Below are positions 34,813 through 44,384 of a stretch of 48,000 bases of DNA, one piece after another (the stretch's first letter is position 1; every line of letters begins with the position of its first letter). The stretch is from Acidobacteriota bacterium (lineage in GTDB: Bacteria; Actinomycetota; Acidimicrobiia; Acidimicrobiales; Acidimicrobilacustridaceae), in assembly GCA_018969405.1 (NCBI GenBank), contig JAGWYK010000003.1:1-48000 (forward strand), given 5' to 3'. The notes under the pieces were generated by a model that worked only from the letters and a program-made list of their open reading frames with translations, searched no databases and was not told the DNA's origin. The translations under genes were made by a program, and so were the position numbers.

Positions 34813-35649
34813 GTGGCCGTCGAACCCACGCCGCTGTCGGCGAACAATCAACGGTTGTCCTCCTTACGGCGCCTCACGGGGCGCCGTAAGGCGCGTCTGG
34901 AGGCCGGGAGGTTCGTGATCGAGGGGCCCGCCGCCATCGCCGATCTCCTCGCCAGCGGCGCCACCCTCGAGGAGCTCTACGTCGACGCCGAGACATGGGC
35001 CGAGGCCTTCACCCGCGCCGGCGACGACGATCCCTTCGTGGTCACCGTCGATCGGGCGGCCGCCTCCGGCGCCCTGGTGTGGTCACTCGGCCGCGGGGTC
35101 ATCGACTCGGTGAGCGACACCGTCTCCCCGCAGGGGATGCTCGCGGTGGCTCCCCGTCGCAGCGCCGCCATCGATGCGCTGGCGGCCGGCACCGGTCCGG
35201 TGCTGGTGCTGGCGGATGTCGCCGATCCGGGCAACGCCGGCACCCTGGTGCGCTCGGCCGAGGCCGCCGGTGCGGCCGGGGTGGTGTTCGCCGGGCGATC
35301 CACCGATCCCTTCGGTCCGAAGGCGGTGCGGGCGGCCGCCGGCTCGCTGCTGCGTCTGCCCATCGCCGAGTGCGACTCCATCGCCGACGTGCTCCTCGAC
35401 CTGCAGGCCGCCGGCCGGATCCTCCTCGCCACGGTGGTCGACGGGGGAGTTCCCCCCGAGGAGCTCGACCTCACCGCTCCGATCGCGCTGCTCATCGGAT
35501 CGGAGGCCCACGGACTGACCGAGGAGGTCATCGGAGCCTGTGATCACCGGGTCACCGTCCCTGTGGCTGCGGCGGTCGAGTCGCTCAACGCCGCCGTGGC
35601 CGGTTCGGTGGTCCTGTTCGAGGCCTCCCGTCAACGCCGGGTCCGATGA
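34813..35649 (+). CDS. SpoU/TrmH-family rRNA 2'-O-methyltransferase
   Basis: 278 residues from GTG 34813, 15 bases after rplT. An N-terminal substrate-binding domain (about 1-105) opens LSANNQRLSSLRRLTGRRKAR and has GRFVIEGPAAIADLL, as in RlmB-like proteins. The C-terminal SPOUT domain has VLADVADPGNAGTLVRSAEA, LLIGSEAHGLTEEV and VESLNAAVAGSVVLFEASRQ. It probably methylates 23S rRNA, but the exact nucleotide is not readable. The rplT-spoU-pheS-pheT order is common. Codons near the start form a strong hairpin and include a rare TTA. Confidence 0.9.
   Translation: MAVEPTPLSANNQRLSSLRRLTGRRKARLEAGRFVIEGPAAIADLLASGATLEELYVDAETWAEAFTRAGDDDPFVVTVDRAAASGALVWSLGRGVIDSVSDTVSPQGMLAVAPRRSAAIDALAAGTGPVLVLADVADPGNAGTLVRSAEAAGAAGVVFAGRSTDPFGPKAVRAAAGSLLRLPIAECDSIADVLLDLQAAGRILLATVVDGGVPPEELDLTAPIALLIGSEAHGLTEEVIGACDHRVTVPVAAAVESLNAAVAGSVVLFEASRQRRVR
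34862..34891 (+). repeat. 12-bp perfect inverted repeat inside the start of the spoU-type gene
   Basis: 34862-34873 pairs perfectly with 34880-34891 around the six-base loop TCACGG. It encodes an Arg-rich part of the N-terminal domain (about codons 17-26). No T-run follows on either strand, so it is not an ordinary intrinsic terminator. Confidence 0.7.
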
Positions 35650-35700
35650 CGCAGAATCGGATTGGACTCGTCCTCCCATGAACGGCAGGCTCATCACCTC

Positions 35701-36738
35701 ATGATCGATGACATCGAGCGAATCCGGGCTGCGGCGCCGGCCGCGGTCGAGGCCGCCAGCAGCGTCGATGAACTTCGGGCCGTCGAGGCGGACCTCCTCG
35801 GCCGGCGCGGGAGCCTGACCGAACTCAAGAAGGGGCTCGGCGCACTGGATCCCGACGCCCGGCGCGAGGTGGGCGCGGCGCTGAACCTCGCCCGTGGATC
35901 CATCGAGGAACTGGTGGAGGCCCGCCGCGCCGCGCTCGAGGGTGCGGAACGCGCCGCGGTCATCGCCGCCGAACGACTCGACCTCACCGAACGCACCGGA
36001 CACCGAACCCGCGGGGCGCTGCATCTGGTCACCCAGACCTGGGACCGACTCGTCGATGTCTTCATCGGCATGGGCTTCACCGTGGCCGAGGGCCCGGAGG
36101 TCGAGACCGACTGGTACAACTTCGAAGCTCTCAACATCCCGGCCGCCCATCCCGCCCGCGGCATGTGGGACACCCTCTATGTCGATCTCGGCGACCCCGA
36201 GACCGTCCTGCTGCGGACCCACACCTCGCCGGTGCAGATCCGGGTGATGACCGAGACGCCGCCGCCGATCTATGCCGTGATGCCGGGGCGCGTCTATCGG
36301 CGCGACACGGCGGACGCCACCCATATGCCGGTCTTCCATCAGATCGAGGGTCTGGTCATCGATCGGGACATCTCCTTCGCCGACATGGCCGGAACGCTCG
36401 AGGCCTTCACCAGCGCGTACTTCGGTGGCTCGATCCATTCCCGGCTGCGTCCCTCGTACTTCCCGTTCACCGAACCCTCGGCCGAGTACGACATCAACTG
36501 CGTGTTCTGCGAGGGCTCCGGTTGTCGCACCTGCTCCCAGACCGGGTGGCTGGAACTGGGCGGCTGCGGCATGGTGCATCCCAACGTGCTGCGCAACGTC
36601 GGTCTCGATGGTGAGGAATGGACCGGTTTCGCCTTCGGCTTCGGTCTCGACCGTCTCGCGCTCATGCGCCATGGTGTCGACGACATCCGCGAGATGTACT
36701 CCGGCGACGTCCGTTTCCTGGAGCAGTTCCCGTCATGA
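35701..36738 (+). CDS. pheS: Phenylalanyl-tRNA synthetase alpha subunit
   Basis: 345 residues from ATG 35701; a TTG at 35662 would add 13 unsupported residues. An N-terminal coiled coil (about 1-85, with LLGRRGSLTELKKGL) precedes the class II catalytic core. Motif 2 is in LRTHTSPVQIRVM and PGRVYRRDTADATHMPVFHQIEGL, and motif 3 in WTGFAFGFGLDRLALMRHGVDDIR. The 51-base gap upstream has a weak SD (GGCAGG). CAGAAT at 35652 could be a poor -10. No T-box leader is present. Confidence 0.97.
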   Translation: MIDDIERIRAAAPAAVEAASSVDELRAVEADLLGRRGSLTELKKGLGALDPDARREVGAALNLARGSIEELVEARRAALEGAERAAVIAAERLDLTERTGHRTRGALHLVTQTWDRLVDVFIGMGFTVAEGPEVETDWYNFEALNIPAAHPARGMWDTLYVDLGDPETVLLRTHTSPVQIRVMTETPPPIYAVMPGRVYRRDTADATHMPVFHQIEGLVIDRDISFADMAGTLEAFTSAYFGGSIHSRLRPSYFPFTEPSAEYDINCVFCEGSGCRTCSQTGWLELGGCGMVHPNVLRNVGLDGEEWTGFAFGFGLDRLALMRHGVDDIREMYSGDVRFLEQFPS

Positions 36739-39095
36739 AGGTGCTGCTGTCCTGGCTCCGGGAGTTCGCGCCGTTCCCCGTCGATGATCCGGCGGCGCTC
36801 GGCGACGTCATGAGCGATCTCGGCATGGCCGTCGAGTCGATCGAGCGCATCGGTGAGGGACTCGACGGCATCATCGTGGCGCGTGTCCTCGAACTGCGGC
36901 GTCATCCTGATGCCGACAAGATCCAACTCGTCGATGTCGACACCGGTGACGGTGCACCGCTGCAGATCTGCTGCGGGGCCACCAATCTGAGTGTGGGCGA
37001 CACCGTGCCCCTCGCCACGCTCGGCACCGTCATGCCCGACGGCATGGAGATCGCCCGTCGCAGGATGCGCGGCGAATGGTCCAACGGTATGCTCTGCTCC
37101 GGTCGCGAACTGGGCCTCGGCGAGGATCATTCCGGCATCCTGCTGCTCGACACCGCGGTGCCGCTGGGCACACCGATCGTCGAGGCGCTCGGCATCACCC
37201 CGGATGTCCTGTTCGACCTCGAGATCAACCCCAACCGTCCCGATGCGATGTCGGTGGCCGGCGTGGCCCGCGATCTCGCCGCCCGTCTCGGACTCCCCTT
37301 CGCCATCCCCGACCCGACGATCGAGGAGATCCCGGGTGATGTCGCCGGGCGGATCTCGGTCGACATCATCGATCCCGATCTCTGCGGCCGGTTCCACGCC
37401 CGCATCATCGAGGGCATCACCATCGGTCCCTCACCGCGCCACATCGCCGACCGGCTCACCGCCCTCGGCATGCGACCGATCAACAACGTGGTCGACGCCT
37501 CGAACTACGTGATGCTGGAACTGGGCGCGCCGAACCACACCTACGACCTCGCCACCCTCCCCGACGGCGCCCTGCGGGTCCGGTGGGCCCGTGACGGCGA
37601 ACCCATCACCACCCTCGACGGTGTCGAGCGTCGCCTCACCGCCGGCCGCGACGGCGTCATCGCCGATGCCACCGACACCGCCGTGGGCATCGCCGGAGTC
37701 ATGGGCGGTGCCGCCACCGAGATCTCCTCGTCCACCACCACGGTGCTGCTCGAATGCGCCTGGTGGCAGCCCATGGCCATCGCTCGCAGCTCCAAGTTCA
37801 TGGGTCTGCGTTCGGAGGCCTCGGCCCGCTTCGAGCGCGGCACCGATCCCGAGATCCTCGACCTCGCCGCCCGTCGGCTCGCCGAGCTCCTCGCCCCCTC
37901 GGGGGCTCGTCTCGTGGCCGGCGCGGTCACCGCCGAGGGATCACTGCCCGAGCGCGCCCCGGTGCTGGTGCGCACCTCGCGCGTCAACCGACTGCTGGGC
38001 ACCGACCTCGACGCCGGCACCATCGCCGGCCTGCTGCGCCCCATCGGCTTCGTCTGCGATCCCGCCGGCGAGGACTGGTCGGTCACGGTGCCGCCGTTCC
38101 GGCCCGACACCACCACAGAGACCGACATCATCGAGGAGATCGCCCGTCATCACGGCTACAGCCGCATCGTCGGGCGCGTCCCCACCTCCACCCAGACCGG
38201 GGCGCTCACCCCGCTGCAGCGCGACCGTCGGGTGCTGCGTCAGGTCCTGGTCGGGCTCGGCGTGCACGAGGCCATGCCACTGCCGTTCCTCGCCCCCGAT
38301 GATCTCGCCCGGGCCGGGCTCCCCGCCGGGGCGGTCACTCTCACCAATCCCCTCGCCGCGGAGGAGAGCGTGCTGCGCACCTCGCTGCGCCCGGGACTGC
38401 TGCGATCGGTGGCCTACAACGAATCGCACCGCACCGAGGGAGCATCACTGTTCGAACTGGGCCGGGTGTTCGGTCCGCCGCTCGCCGGTGCGGAGCTGCC
38501 CGATGAGCGCGAGCATCTCGCCGTCATCCTCGCCGGCCGCGACGCCACCGCCGCGGTCGAGGTCCTCGAGGTCCTCCACCGCACCCTCGGACTGCCCCCC
38601 TTCGACCTCGACCAGCAGCAGGTGCCCGCCGGACTCCATCCCGGACGTTCGGCGGTGGTGCGGATCGCCGGGGACGTGGTCGGTGAGGTCGGCGAGGTCG
38701 ACCCGGCGGTGCTCGACGCCCATGACATCGGCGAGCGCACGGCGTGGTTGCAGCTCGATGTCGCCGCACTGATGGCCCATCCCCACGGCGAGCACGCCTA
38801 TCGGGCCATCAGCCGTTACCCCTCGAGCGATCTCGACCTCGCCTTCGAGACCCCCGACACCATCGCCGCGGCCACCCTCGCCGACGCGCTGCGTCGGGCG
38901 GTCGGCGGACTGCTCGTGGATCTGGCCCTCTTCGACGTCTTCCGCAGCGCCTCCTTGGGGGAGGGGAGTCGTTCCCTGGCCTTCCGCCTGCGGCTGCAGG
39001 CCCCCGACCGGACGCTCACCGACGAGGATCTCGCCGGCGTCCGGGCCGCGGCGATCGCCGCTGCGGCACCCCTGGGGGCAACACTGCGGGGCTGA
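36735..39095 (+). CDS. pheT: Phenylalanyl-tRNA synthetase beta subunit
   Basis: 786 residues from ATG 36735, overlapping pheS by ATGA; the open frame extends upstream only inside pheS. Starts MKVLLSWLREF. An EMAP-type tRNA-binding domain (about 40-150, HPDADKIQLVDVD) follows, then B3/B4 with the editing site (NNVVDASNYVMLELGAP), B5 (DLDAGTIAGLLRPIGF), a catalytic-like core and a C-terminal FDX-ACB anticodon domain (ISRYPSSDLDLAF). No terminator is visible before the arg promoter 30 bases downstream. Confidence 0.97.
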   Translation: MKVLLSWLREFAPFPVDDPAALGDVMSDLGMAVESIERIGEGLDGIIVARVLELRRHPDADKIQLVDVDTGDGAPLQICCGATNLSVGDTVPLATLGTVMPDGMEIARRRMRGEWSNGMLCSGRELGLGEDHSGILLLDTAVPLGTPIVEALGITPDVLFDLEINPNRPDAMSVAGVARDLAARLGLPFAIPDPTIEEIPGDVAGRISVDIIDPDLCGRFHARIIEGITIGPSPRHIADRLTALGMRPINNVVDASNYVMLELGAPNHTYDLATLPDGALRVRWARDGEPITTLDGVERRLTAGRDGVIADATDTAVGIAGVMGGAATEISSSTTTVLLECAWWQPMAIARSSKFMGLRSEASARFERGTDPEILDLAARRLAELLAPSGARLVAGAVTAEGSLPERAPVLVRTSRVNRLLGTDLDAGTIAGLLRPIGFVCDPAGEDWSVTVPPFRPDTTTETDIIEEIARHHGYSRIVGRVPTSTQTGALTPLQRDRRVLRQVLVGLGVHEAMPLPFLAPDDLARAGLPAGAVTLTNPLAAEESVLRTSLRPGLLRSVAYNESHRTEGASLFELGRVFGPPLAGAELPDEREHLAVILAGRDATAAVEVLEVLHRTLGLPPFDLDQQQVPAGLHPGRSAVVRIAGDVVGEVGEVDPAVLDAHDIGERTAWLQLDVAALMAHPHGEHAYRAISRYPSSDLDLAFETPDTIAAATLADALRRAVGGLLVDLALFDVFRSASLGEGSRSLAFRLRLQAPDRTLTDEDLAGVRAAAIAAAAPLGATLRG

Positions 39096-39127
39096 GGCCC
39101 CGGTCCCGCACCATCTCATGCGGATGA

Positions 39128-39143
39128 TTGCATAGTCATGCAT
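39128..39143 (+). promoter_or_regulatory. ARG box (ArgR operator) over the argC promoter
   Basis: TTGCAT-AGTC-ATGCAT is a near-perfect palindrome with the half-site geometry of known ARG boxes (TGCAT-N4-ATGCA against E. coli TGAAT-N4-ATTCA). The left half coincides with the -35 hexamer TTGCAT. ArgR bound here would block RNA polymerase. A further partial half-site (ATGC) lies near 39118. argR is the sixth gene of the operon. Confidence 0.65.
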
Positions 39144-39150
39144 CATCGGC

Positions 39151-39156
39151 TACGGT
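39151..39156 (+). promoter_or_regulatory. -10 box of the arg operon promoter, probably leaderless
   Basis: TACGGT is followed by six bases and the argC GTG at 39163. TTGCAT at 39128-39133 gives a -35 with an ideal 17-base spacer, the best complete promoter in the window. Confidence 0.6.
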
Positions 39157-39162
39157 GGTCGG

Positions 39163-40206
39163 GTGATCTCCGTCGGCATCATCGGCGCATCGGGCTACAC
39201 CGGTGCGGAACTCCTCCGGCTCTGCCATGCCCATCCGGACCTCGAGGTGGTCCTCGCCACGGGCGACTCCCAGGCGGGGATCGCCGTGGCCGAGCTCTAC
39301 CCGAGTCTGGCCGGTGCCTATGGGGACCGGATGTTCGAGGCCTACGCCCCCGAGCGGCTCGACGGCATCGATCTGGTGTTCCTCGGCCTGCCCCATGGCG
39401 CTTCGCAGGACCTGATGGGTGAGATCCGGTCCCGGGTCCGGTGGGTGGTCGATCTGGCTGCGGACTTCCGGCTGGCCGACCCGGCGCTCTACCCGCAGTG
39501 GTACGGCGAGGCCCACACCGCTCCGGAGCTGCTCGACCAGTTCGTCTACGGCCTGCCCGAACTGTTCCGGGCCCAGATCCTCGGGGCCACCGCCGTGGCC
39601 GCACCGGGGTGCTATCCGACCGCCGCCGCGCTGGCCGTCGCGCCGCTGCTGCGCGACGGACTCGCCGAGACCCGGGGCATCGTGATCGATGCGATCAGTG
39701 GTGTCTCCGGAGCCGGACGCCCGCCGAAGCCGAACACCACCTTCTGCACCGTCGACGAGGACGTCACCGCCTACGGGCTGCTTGACCATCGACACACCCC
39801 GGAGATCGAGCAGAGCGTGGCCCGCCTGGCCGGGGTGGGTGCCTCGGAGGTCTCGGTCCTGTTCACCCCTCACCTCGCGCCCATGAACCGGGGCATGCTC
39901 GTCACCTGCTACCTGCGCCCCACCGGTGCGGTCACCACCGCCGCACTGCTCGACCGGTACCGGGACCTCTACGCCGACGAACCCTTCGTCGTCGTCACCG
40001 ACGGCTCGCCCTCCACCAAGGCCTGCCTCGGCTCCAACACCGCCCATGTCACGGTGCGCGCCGATGCGCGCACCGGGACCATCGTGGCCCTCGCCGCCAT
40101 CGACAACCTCACCAAGGGCGCCTCCGGCCAGGCCGTGCAGTGCGCCAACATCCTCGCCGGTCTGCCCGAGGCCACCGGCCTGTCCTCCATCGGGGTCTAT
40201 CCATGA
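39163..40206 (+). CDS. argC: N-acetyl-gamma-glutamyl-phosphate reductase
   Basis: Reduces acetylglutamyl phosphate to the semialdehyde with NADPH. 347 residues from GTG. The nucleotide-binding start is VGIIGASGYTGAELLRL. The catalytic cysteine is C150 in AAPGCYPTA. GVSGAGRPPKPNTTFC and PHLAPMNRGML are the other conserved blocks. First gene of the arg operon, transcribed from an ArgR-controlled promoter; overlaps argJ by ATGA. Confidence 0.97.
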   Translation: MISVGIIGASGYTGAELLRLCHAHPDLEVVLATGDSQAGIAVAELYPSLAGAYGDRMFEAYAPERLDGIDLVFLGLPHGASQDLMGEIRSRVRWVVDLAADFRLADPALYPQWYGEAHTAPELLDQFVYGLPELFRAQILGATAVAAPGCYPTAAALAVAPLLRDGLAETRGIVIDAISGVSGAGRPPKPNTTFCTVDEDVTAYGLLDHRHTPEIEQSVARLAGVGASEVSVLFTPHLAPMNRGMLVTCYLRPTGAVTTAALLDRYRDLYADEPFVVVTDGSPSTKACLGSNTAHVTVRADARTGTIVALAAIDNLTKGASGQAVQCANILAGLPEATGLSSIGVYP

Positions 40207-41366
40207 GTGTCACCGCCGCCTCCGGCTTCGTCGCCGCCGGCATCGCCGCCGGCATCAAGGCCTCGGGTCGTCCCGATCTGGCCCTGGTCGCCACCGCCGA
40301 TGGTCGCCCGGTCCCCTCGGCCGGGGTGTTCACCCGCAATCGCATGACCGCGGCTCCGGTCATCACCACCCGCGCCCATCTCGAGGCCACCGCCGGTCAC
40401 AGCACGGCCGTGGTGCTCAACAGCGGCAACGCCAACGCCGCCACCGGCGAGCAGGGCGTCGCCGATGCCGAGGCGATGTGTGCGGCGGTCGCCACCGCGC
40501 TCGGCACCACCGCCGAGTCGGTGCTGGTGTGCTCCACCGGGCTCATCGGCATCCCGATGCCGATCGATGTCATCACCGCCGGCATCCCCGCGCTGGTCGC
40601 CGCCCGGTCGGCCGATGGAGGCGCGGCGGCGGCCACCGCCATCATGACCACCGACACCCATCCCAAGGAGGTCGTCGTCACCGGCGACGGGTTCGTCGTG
40701 GGTGGGATGGCCAAGGGTGCGGCCATGCTGTCGCCGAACATGGCCACCATGCTCGCCGTGCTCACCACCGACGCCCGAGCCACCCCCGAGCAGCTCAAGG
40801 CCGCGCTGGTGGCCGGTGTGGCCGACTCGTTCAACGTGCTCGACGTCGATGGCTGCACATCCACCAACGACACCGTGCTGCTGTTCGCCAGTGGTGCCGC
40901 CGGGCCGGTCGATCAGTCGGCCCTGGACTCCGCGGTGGCGGCGGCATGTCGCGATCTCGCCGAGCAGATGTGCGGCGATGCCGAGGGGGCGACCAAGGTC
41001 GTGCGCTTCTCGGTCACCGGTGCCACCGACGACGCGCAGGCGCTCACCGGTGCCCGGTACGTGTCGCGCAGCAATCTCGTGAAGTGCTCCTGGTACGGCT
41101 GTGATCCCTACTGGGGTCGGATCGCCAGCGATCTCGGCTCCTGCGGGATCGACTTCGATCCCGCCCGACTCTCGGTGAGCTACGGCGGCGTCGTGGTCTG
41201 CCGGGGCGCTCTCGACGCCGAGCATGACGATGCCGCGGTCGCCGCCCACATGGCGGGCCGGCATCTCGAGATCGTGGCCGACCTCGGCCTCGGTTCGGGA
41301 ACCGCCACCATCCTCACCAACGATCTCAGCCACGCCTACATCGACGAGAACATGGGGACCTCATGA
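40203..41366 (+). CDS. argJ: Ornithine acetyltransferase / glutamate N-acetyltransferase
   Basis: 387 residues. Recycles the acetyl group from acetylornithine to glutamate, so argE is not needed; if bifunctional it also uses acetyl-CoA to start the cycle. The protein cuts itself before the catalytic threonine T182 in KGAAMLSPNMATMLA, a motif kept intact. Other signatures are STGLIGIPMP, VDGCTSTNDTV and the conserved C-terminal [18 protein letters not shown] 40203 overlaps argC, and the stop overlaps argB. Confidence 0.97.
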   Translation: MSVTAASGFVAAGIAAGIKASGRPDLALVATADGRPVPSAGVFTRNRMTAAPVITTRAHLEATAGHSTAVVLNSGNANAATGEQGVADAEAMCAAVATALGTTAESVLVCSTGLIGIPMPIDVITAGIPALVAARSADGGAAAATAIMTTDTHPKEVVVTGDGFVVGGMAKGAAMLSPNMATMLAVLTTDARATPEQLKAALVAGVADSFNVLDVDGCTSTNDTVLLFASGAAGPVDQSALDSAVAAACRDLAEQMCGDAEGATKVVRFSVTGATDDAQALTGARYVSRSNLVKCSWYGCDPYWGRIASDLGSCGIDFDPARLSVSYGGVVVCRGALDAEHDDAAVAAHMAGRHLEIVADLGLGSGTATILTNDLSHAYIDENMGTS

Positions 41367-42280
41367 GCGATCCCAAGCCTGGAGCGACGGCCGCATCGGT
41401 GCCCACCGGGGCGGCCTACGCCACCGCCGAGGTCCTCATCGAGGCCCTTCCCTACATCCGGCGCTTCTGGGGCCGCACCATCGTGGTCAAGTACGGCGGC
41501 AACGTCATGACCGACGACAGCCTCGCCGCATCCTTCGCCGCCGACATCGTGCTGCTGCACGCCGTGGGCATCCGCGTCGTGGTCGTCCATGGCGGCGGTC
41601 CGCAGATCGGCGACCTGCTCGGACGGCTCGGCAAGCGGTCGGAGTTCAAGGACGGACTGCGGGTCACCGATGCCGAGACCCTCGATGTGGCCCGGATGGT
41701 GCTGGTGGGCAAGGTCAACCGCGACATCGTCGCTTCGATCAACACCCACGGTCCCCTCGCCGTGGGGCTCTCCGGTGAGGATGCCGGACTCATCGAGGCC
41801 GACGCCCGTGACCCCGAGCTGGGCTTCGTCGGCGACGTCAAGAAGGTCAATCCGGCCATCGTCGAATCGCTGCTGGCCCAGAACCTCATCCCGGTGGTGT
41901 CCACCATCGGTGCCGACCTCGAGGGCCAGGCCTACAACATCAACGCCGACACCGTGGCCGGTGCCCTGGCCGGCGCGCTCGGGGCCGAGAAGGTCATCTA
42001 TCTCACCGACATCGCCGGGCTGCTGCGCGACATCGATGATCCGGCGAGCCTCATCGCCGAGACCGACAACGTCGAGATCGCCGAGCTCATCGTGGACGGT
42101 GTGCTCTCCGGCGGCATGATCCCCAAGATCGACGCCTGTCTCGAGGCCCTCGAGGCCGGGGTGGGCGCAGCACATCTGCTCGATGGTCGCGTGCCCCATG
42201 TGGTGCTGCTCGAGCTCTTCACCGATGCGGGTGTCGGCACGATGATCACGGCATCGGCGGCATCGGAGGTGGTGTCATGA
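41363..42280 (+). CDS. argB: Acetylglutamate kinase, arginine-sensitive type
   Basis: Phosphorylates N-acetylglutamate. 305 residues. The N-terminal helix [18 protein letters not shown] before VVKYGGNVM is the mark of hexameric, arginine-inhibited enzymes. The [14 protein letters not shown] loop and ISGEDAG-like LSGEDAGLI follow, and the C-terminus has [23 protein letters not shown] and [16 protein letters not shown]. Feedback by arginine thus adds to ArgR control. ATGA overlaps at both ends. Confidence 0.97.
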   Translation: MSDPKPGATAASVPTGAAYATAEVLIEALPYIRRFWGRTIVVKYGGNVMTDDSLAASFAADIVLLHAVGIRVVVVHGGGPQIGDLLGRLGKRSEFKDGLRVTDAETLDVARMVLVGKVNRDIVASINTHGPLAVGLSGEDAGLIEADARDPELGFVGDVKKVNPAIVESLLAQNLIPVVSTIGADLEGQAYNINADTVAGALAGALGAEKVIYLTDIAGLLRDIDDPASLIAETDNVEIAELIVDGVLSGGMIPKIDACLEALEAGVGAAHLLDGRVPHVVLLELFTDAGVGTMITASAASEVVS

Positions 42281-43488
42281 GTCCGCAGTCCTCCCATGCC
42301 CTGGCCATGGGTGCCCCGGCCGGTCTCGATCACTGCCCGTTCATGCCCACCTACGGTGTGCCGGCGGTGCAGTTCGTGTCCGGCTCCGGCGTTCGACTCA
42401 CCGATCGCCACGGTCGGTCGTACCTCGACTTCCTCTCGGGCATCGCGGTGACCGGTCTCGGTCACGCCCATCCGGAGATCGCCGATGCCGTGGCCGAGCA
42501 GGCCCGCACGCTGGTGCATGTCTCGAACCTGTTCGGCACGGTGCCCGGCGCCGAGGTCGCCATCACGCTCGATCGTCTCCTCGGAGGCGGCGGTCAGGTG
42601 TTCTTCACCAACAGCGGCGCCGAGGCGGTGGAATGCGCCATCAAGTTGGCCCGCAGGTACGGCGGCCACGGTCGCACCGGCATCATCAGCGCCCACGGAT
42701 CGTTCCACGGCCGGACCCTCGGGGCGCTGGCCGCCACGGGACAGCCCGCCAAATGGGAGGGCTTCCAGCCCCTGCCCGAGGGGTTCCGTCATGTGGCCTG
42801 GAACGATCTCGACGCCATCGCCGGGGCCATCGACGCGAGCGTCGTCGCCATCATGCTCGAGCCCATCCAGGGCGAGGGCGGTGTCAATCCAGCGACCGCG
42901 GCCTACTTCGAGGGCGTCCGGCGGCTCTGCGACGAGCATGGTCTGCTGTTCATCGTCGACGAGATCCAGACCGGTCTCGGCCGCACCGGGGAGTGGTTCG
43001 GCTTCCAGCACTTCGGGGTCGAACCCGACGTCGTCATGCTGGCCAAGGCGCTCGGCAACGGGATGCCGATCGGGGCCTGCTGGGCACGGCGGGAAGTCGC
43101 TGCGGCCTTCCGCCCCGGCGATCACGGCACCACTTACGGCGGTCAGCCGCTGGCGGCCTCTGCCGCCCGGGCCACCCTCGCCATCCTCGAGCGCGAGAAC
43201 GCGCCCCAACTCGCCGAGCACGCCGGTGCCCATCTGCGGGATCGGCTGCGCACCCTGCCCGGGGTGACCGAGGTCCGCGGGCTCGGTCTGCTCCTGGCCG
43301 CGCAGCTGGCCGACGGACTCGACGCGAAGGCCGTCGTGGCCGATGCACTCGATGCCGGACTGGTGCTGAACGCCGTGTCGCCGACCGCCATCCGTCTCGC
43401 TCCACCGCTCATCGTGACCACCGCCGAGATCGACGAGGCCGTCGCCATCCTGGCGACCGTGCTCACCGCCCATGGAGCCTCCTCATGA
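42277..43488 (+). CDS. argD: Acetylornithine aminotransferase
   Basis: PLP class III aminotransferase, 403 residues, making acetylornithine from the semialdehyde with glutamate. Conserved parts are [68 protein letters not shown] and [13 protein letters not shown], which contains the Schiff-base lysine. Position between argB and argF supports acetylornithine over GABA as substrate. Confidence 0.96.
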   Translation: MSPQSSHALAMGAPAGLDHCPFMPTYGVPAVQFVSGSGVRLTDRHGRSYLDFLSGIAVTGLGHAHPEIADAVAEQARTLVHVSNLFGTVPGAEVAITLDRLLGGGGQVFFTNSGAEAVECAIKLARRYGGHGRTGIISAHGSFHGRTLGALAATGQPAKWEGFQPLPEGFRHVAWNDLDAIAGAIDASVVAIMLEPIQGEGGVNPATAAYFEGVRRLCDEHGLLFIVDEIQTGLGRTGEWFGFQHFGVEPDVVMLAKALGNGMPIGACWARREVAAAFRPGDHGTTYGGQPLAASAARATLAILERENAPQLAEHAGAHLRDRLRTLPGVTEVRGLGLLLAAQLADGLDAKAVVADALDAGLVLNAVSPTAIRLAPPLIVTTAEIDEAVAILATVLTAHGASS

Positions 43489-44384
43489 GACATCTGCTCG
43501 AGATCGACGATCTCTCCGTGGCGGAGCTCACCGAGATCCTGCAGCTCAGTTCGTCCACCGAGGGCGCGCAGCCGCTCGCCGGGCTCGGCATGGCGCTGCT
43601 GTTCGAGAAGCCCTCGGCGCGCACCCGCAACTCCATGGAGATGGCGGTGGTGCAGCTGGGGGGCCATCCGCTCACCATCCGTCCCGATGAGGTCGGTCTC
43701 GACACCCGCGAGACCGTCGAGGACGTCGTGCGCACGCTGGGTCGCTACCACGCGCTCATCGGGGCGCGGGTGTTCGAGCACACCAAGCTCGAGCGCGCCG
43801 TGGCCGTGTCCGAGGTCCCGATCGTGAACATGCTCTCCGACGAGGCTCATCCGCTGCAGGGGCTCGCCGATGTGTTGACCCTCGCCGATGCGTTCGGAGG
43901 TGTCGACTCGCTCGCCGGTCGCGCCGTCGCCTATGTCGGTGATGGCAACAACGTCGCCCGGAGCCTGGCGCTGGCCACCGGCATGCTCGGCATGGCGGTG
44001 CGCATCGCCAGCCCCGAGGGCTACGCCATGTCCGAGGCTGATCAGGCCCGGGTGCGGGCCGCCGGGGTGGAGCTCGTCTGCACCGATGATCCGGTGGCGG
44101 CCTGTGCCGGCGTCGATGCCGTCTACACCGATGTCTGGACCTCGATGGGCCAGGAGGAGGAAGCCGTCGAGCGGCGCAGGGCCTTCGCCGGGTTCACCGT
44201 CACCGATGCGCTGCTCGACTCAGCCGCCTCCGAGGTGGTGTTCCTGCACTGTCTCCCCGCCCACCGCGGCGAGGAGGTCACCGACGCGGTGCTCGAGGGG
44301 AGCCGCAGTCGGGTGTGGGCTCAGGCCGAGAACCGGATGCACGCCGCTCGGGGTGCGCTTCGCTGGCTGATGGAGAACCGATGA
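43485..44384 (+). CDS. argF: Ornithine carbamoyltransferase
   Basis: Makes citrulline from ornithine and carbamoyl phosphate. 299 residues from ATG 43485; the longer open frame upstream lies inside argD. The carbamoyl-phosphate loop reads SARTR (44-48) where STRTR is usual. [12 protein letters not shown] has Leu in place of Cys in the HPCQ motif. The ornithine motif TSMGQE and the [11 protein letters not shown] block are standard, which separates it from aspartate carbamoyltransferase. ATGA overlaps with argD and argR. Confidence 0.95.
   Translation: MRHLLEIDDLSVAELTEILQLSSSTEGAQPLAGLGMALLFEKPSARTRNSMEMAVVQLGGHPLTIRPDEVGLDTRETVEDVVRTLGRYHALIGARVFEHTKLERAVAVSEVPIVNMLSDEAHPLQGLADVLTLADAFGGVDSLAGRAVAYVGDGNNVARSLALATGMLGMAVRIASPEGYAMSEADQARVRAAGVELVCTDDPVAACAGVDAVYTDVWTSMGQEEEAVERRRAFAGFTVTDALLDSAASEVVFLHCLPAHRGEEVTDAVLEGSRSRVWAQAENRMHAARGALRWLMENR

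Noticed and set aside
35650-35700. T-box or attenuator before pheS
   Set aside because: 51 bases without a T-box sequence, specifier hairpin or T-run.
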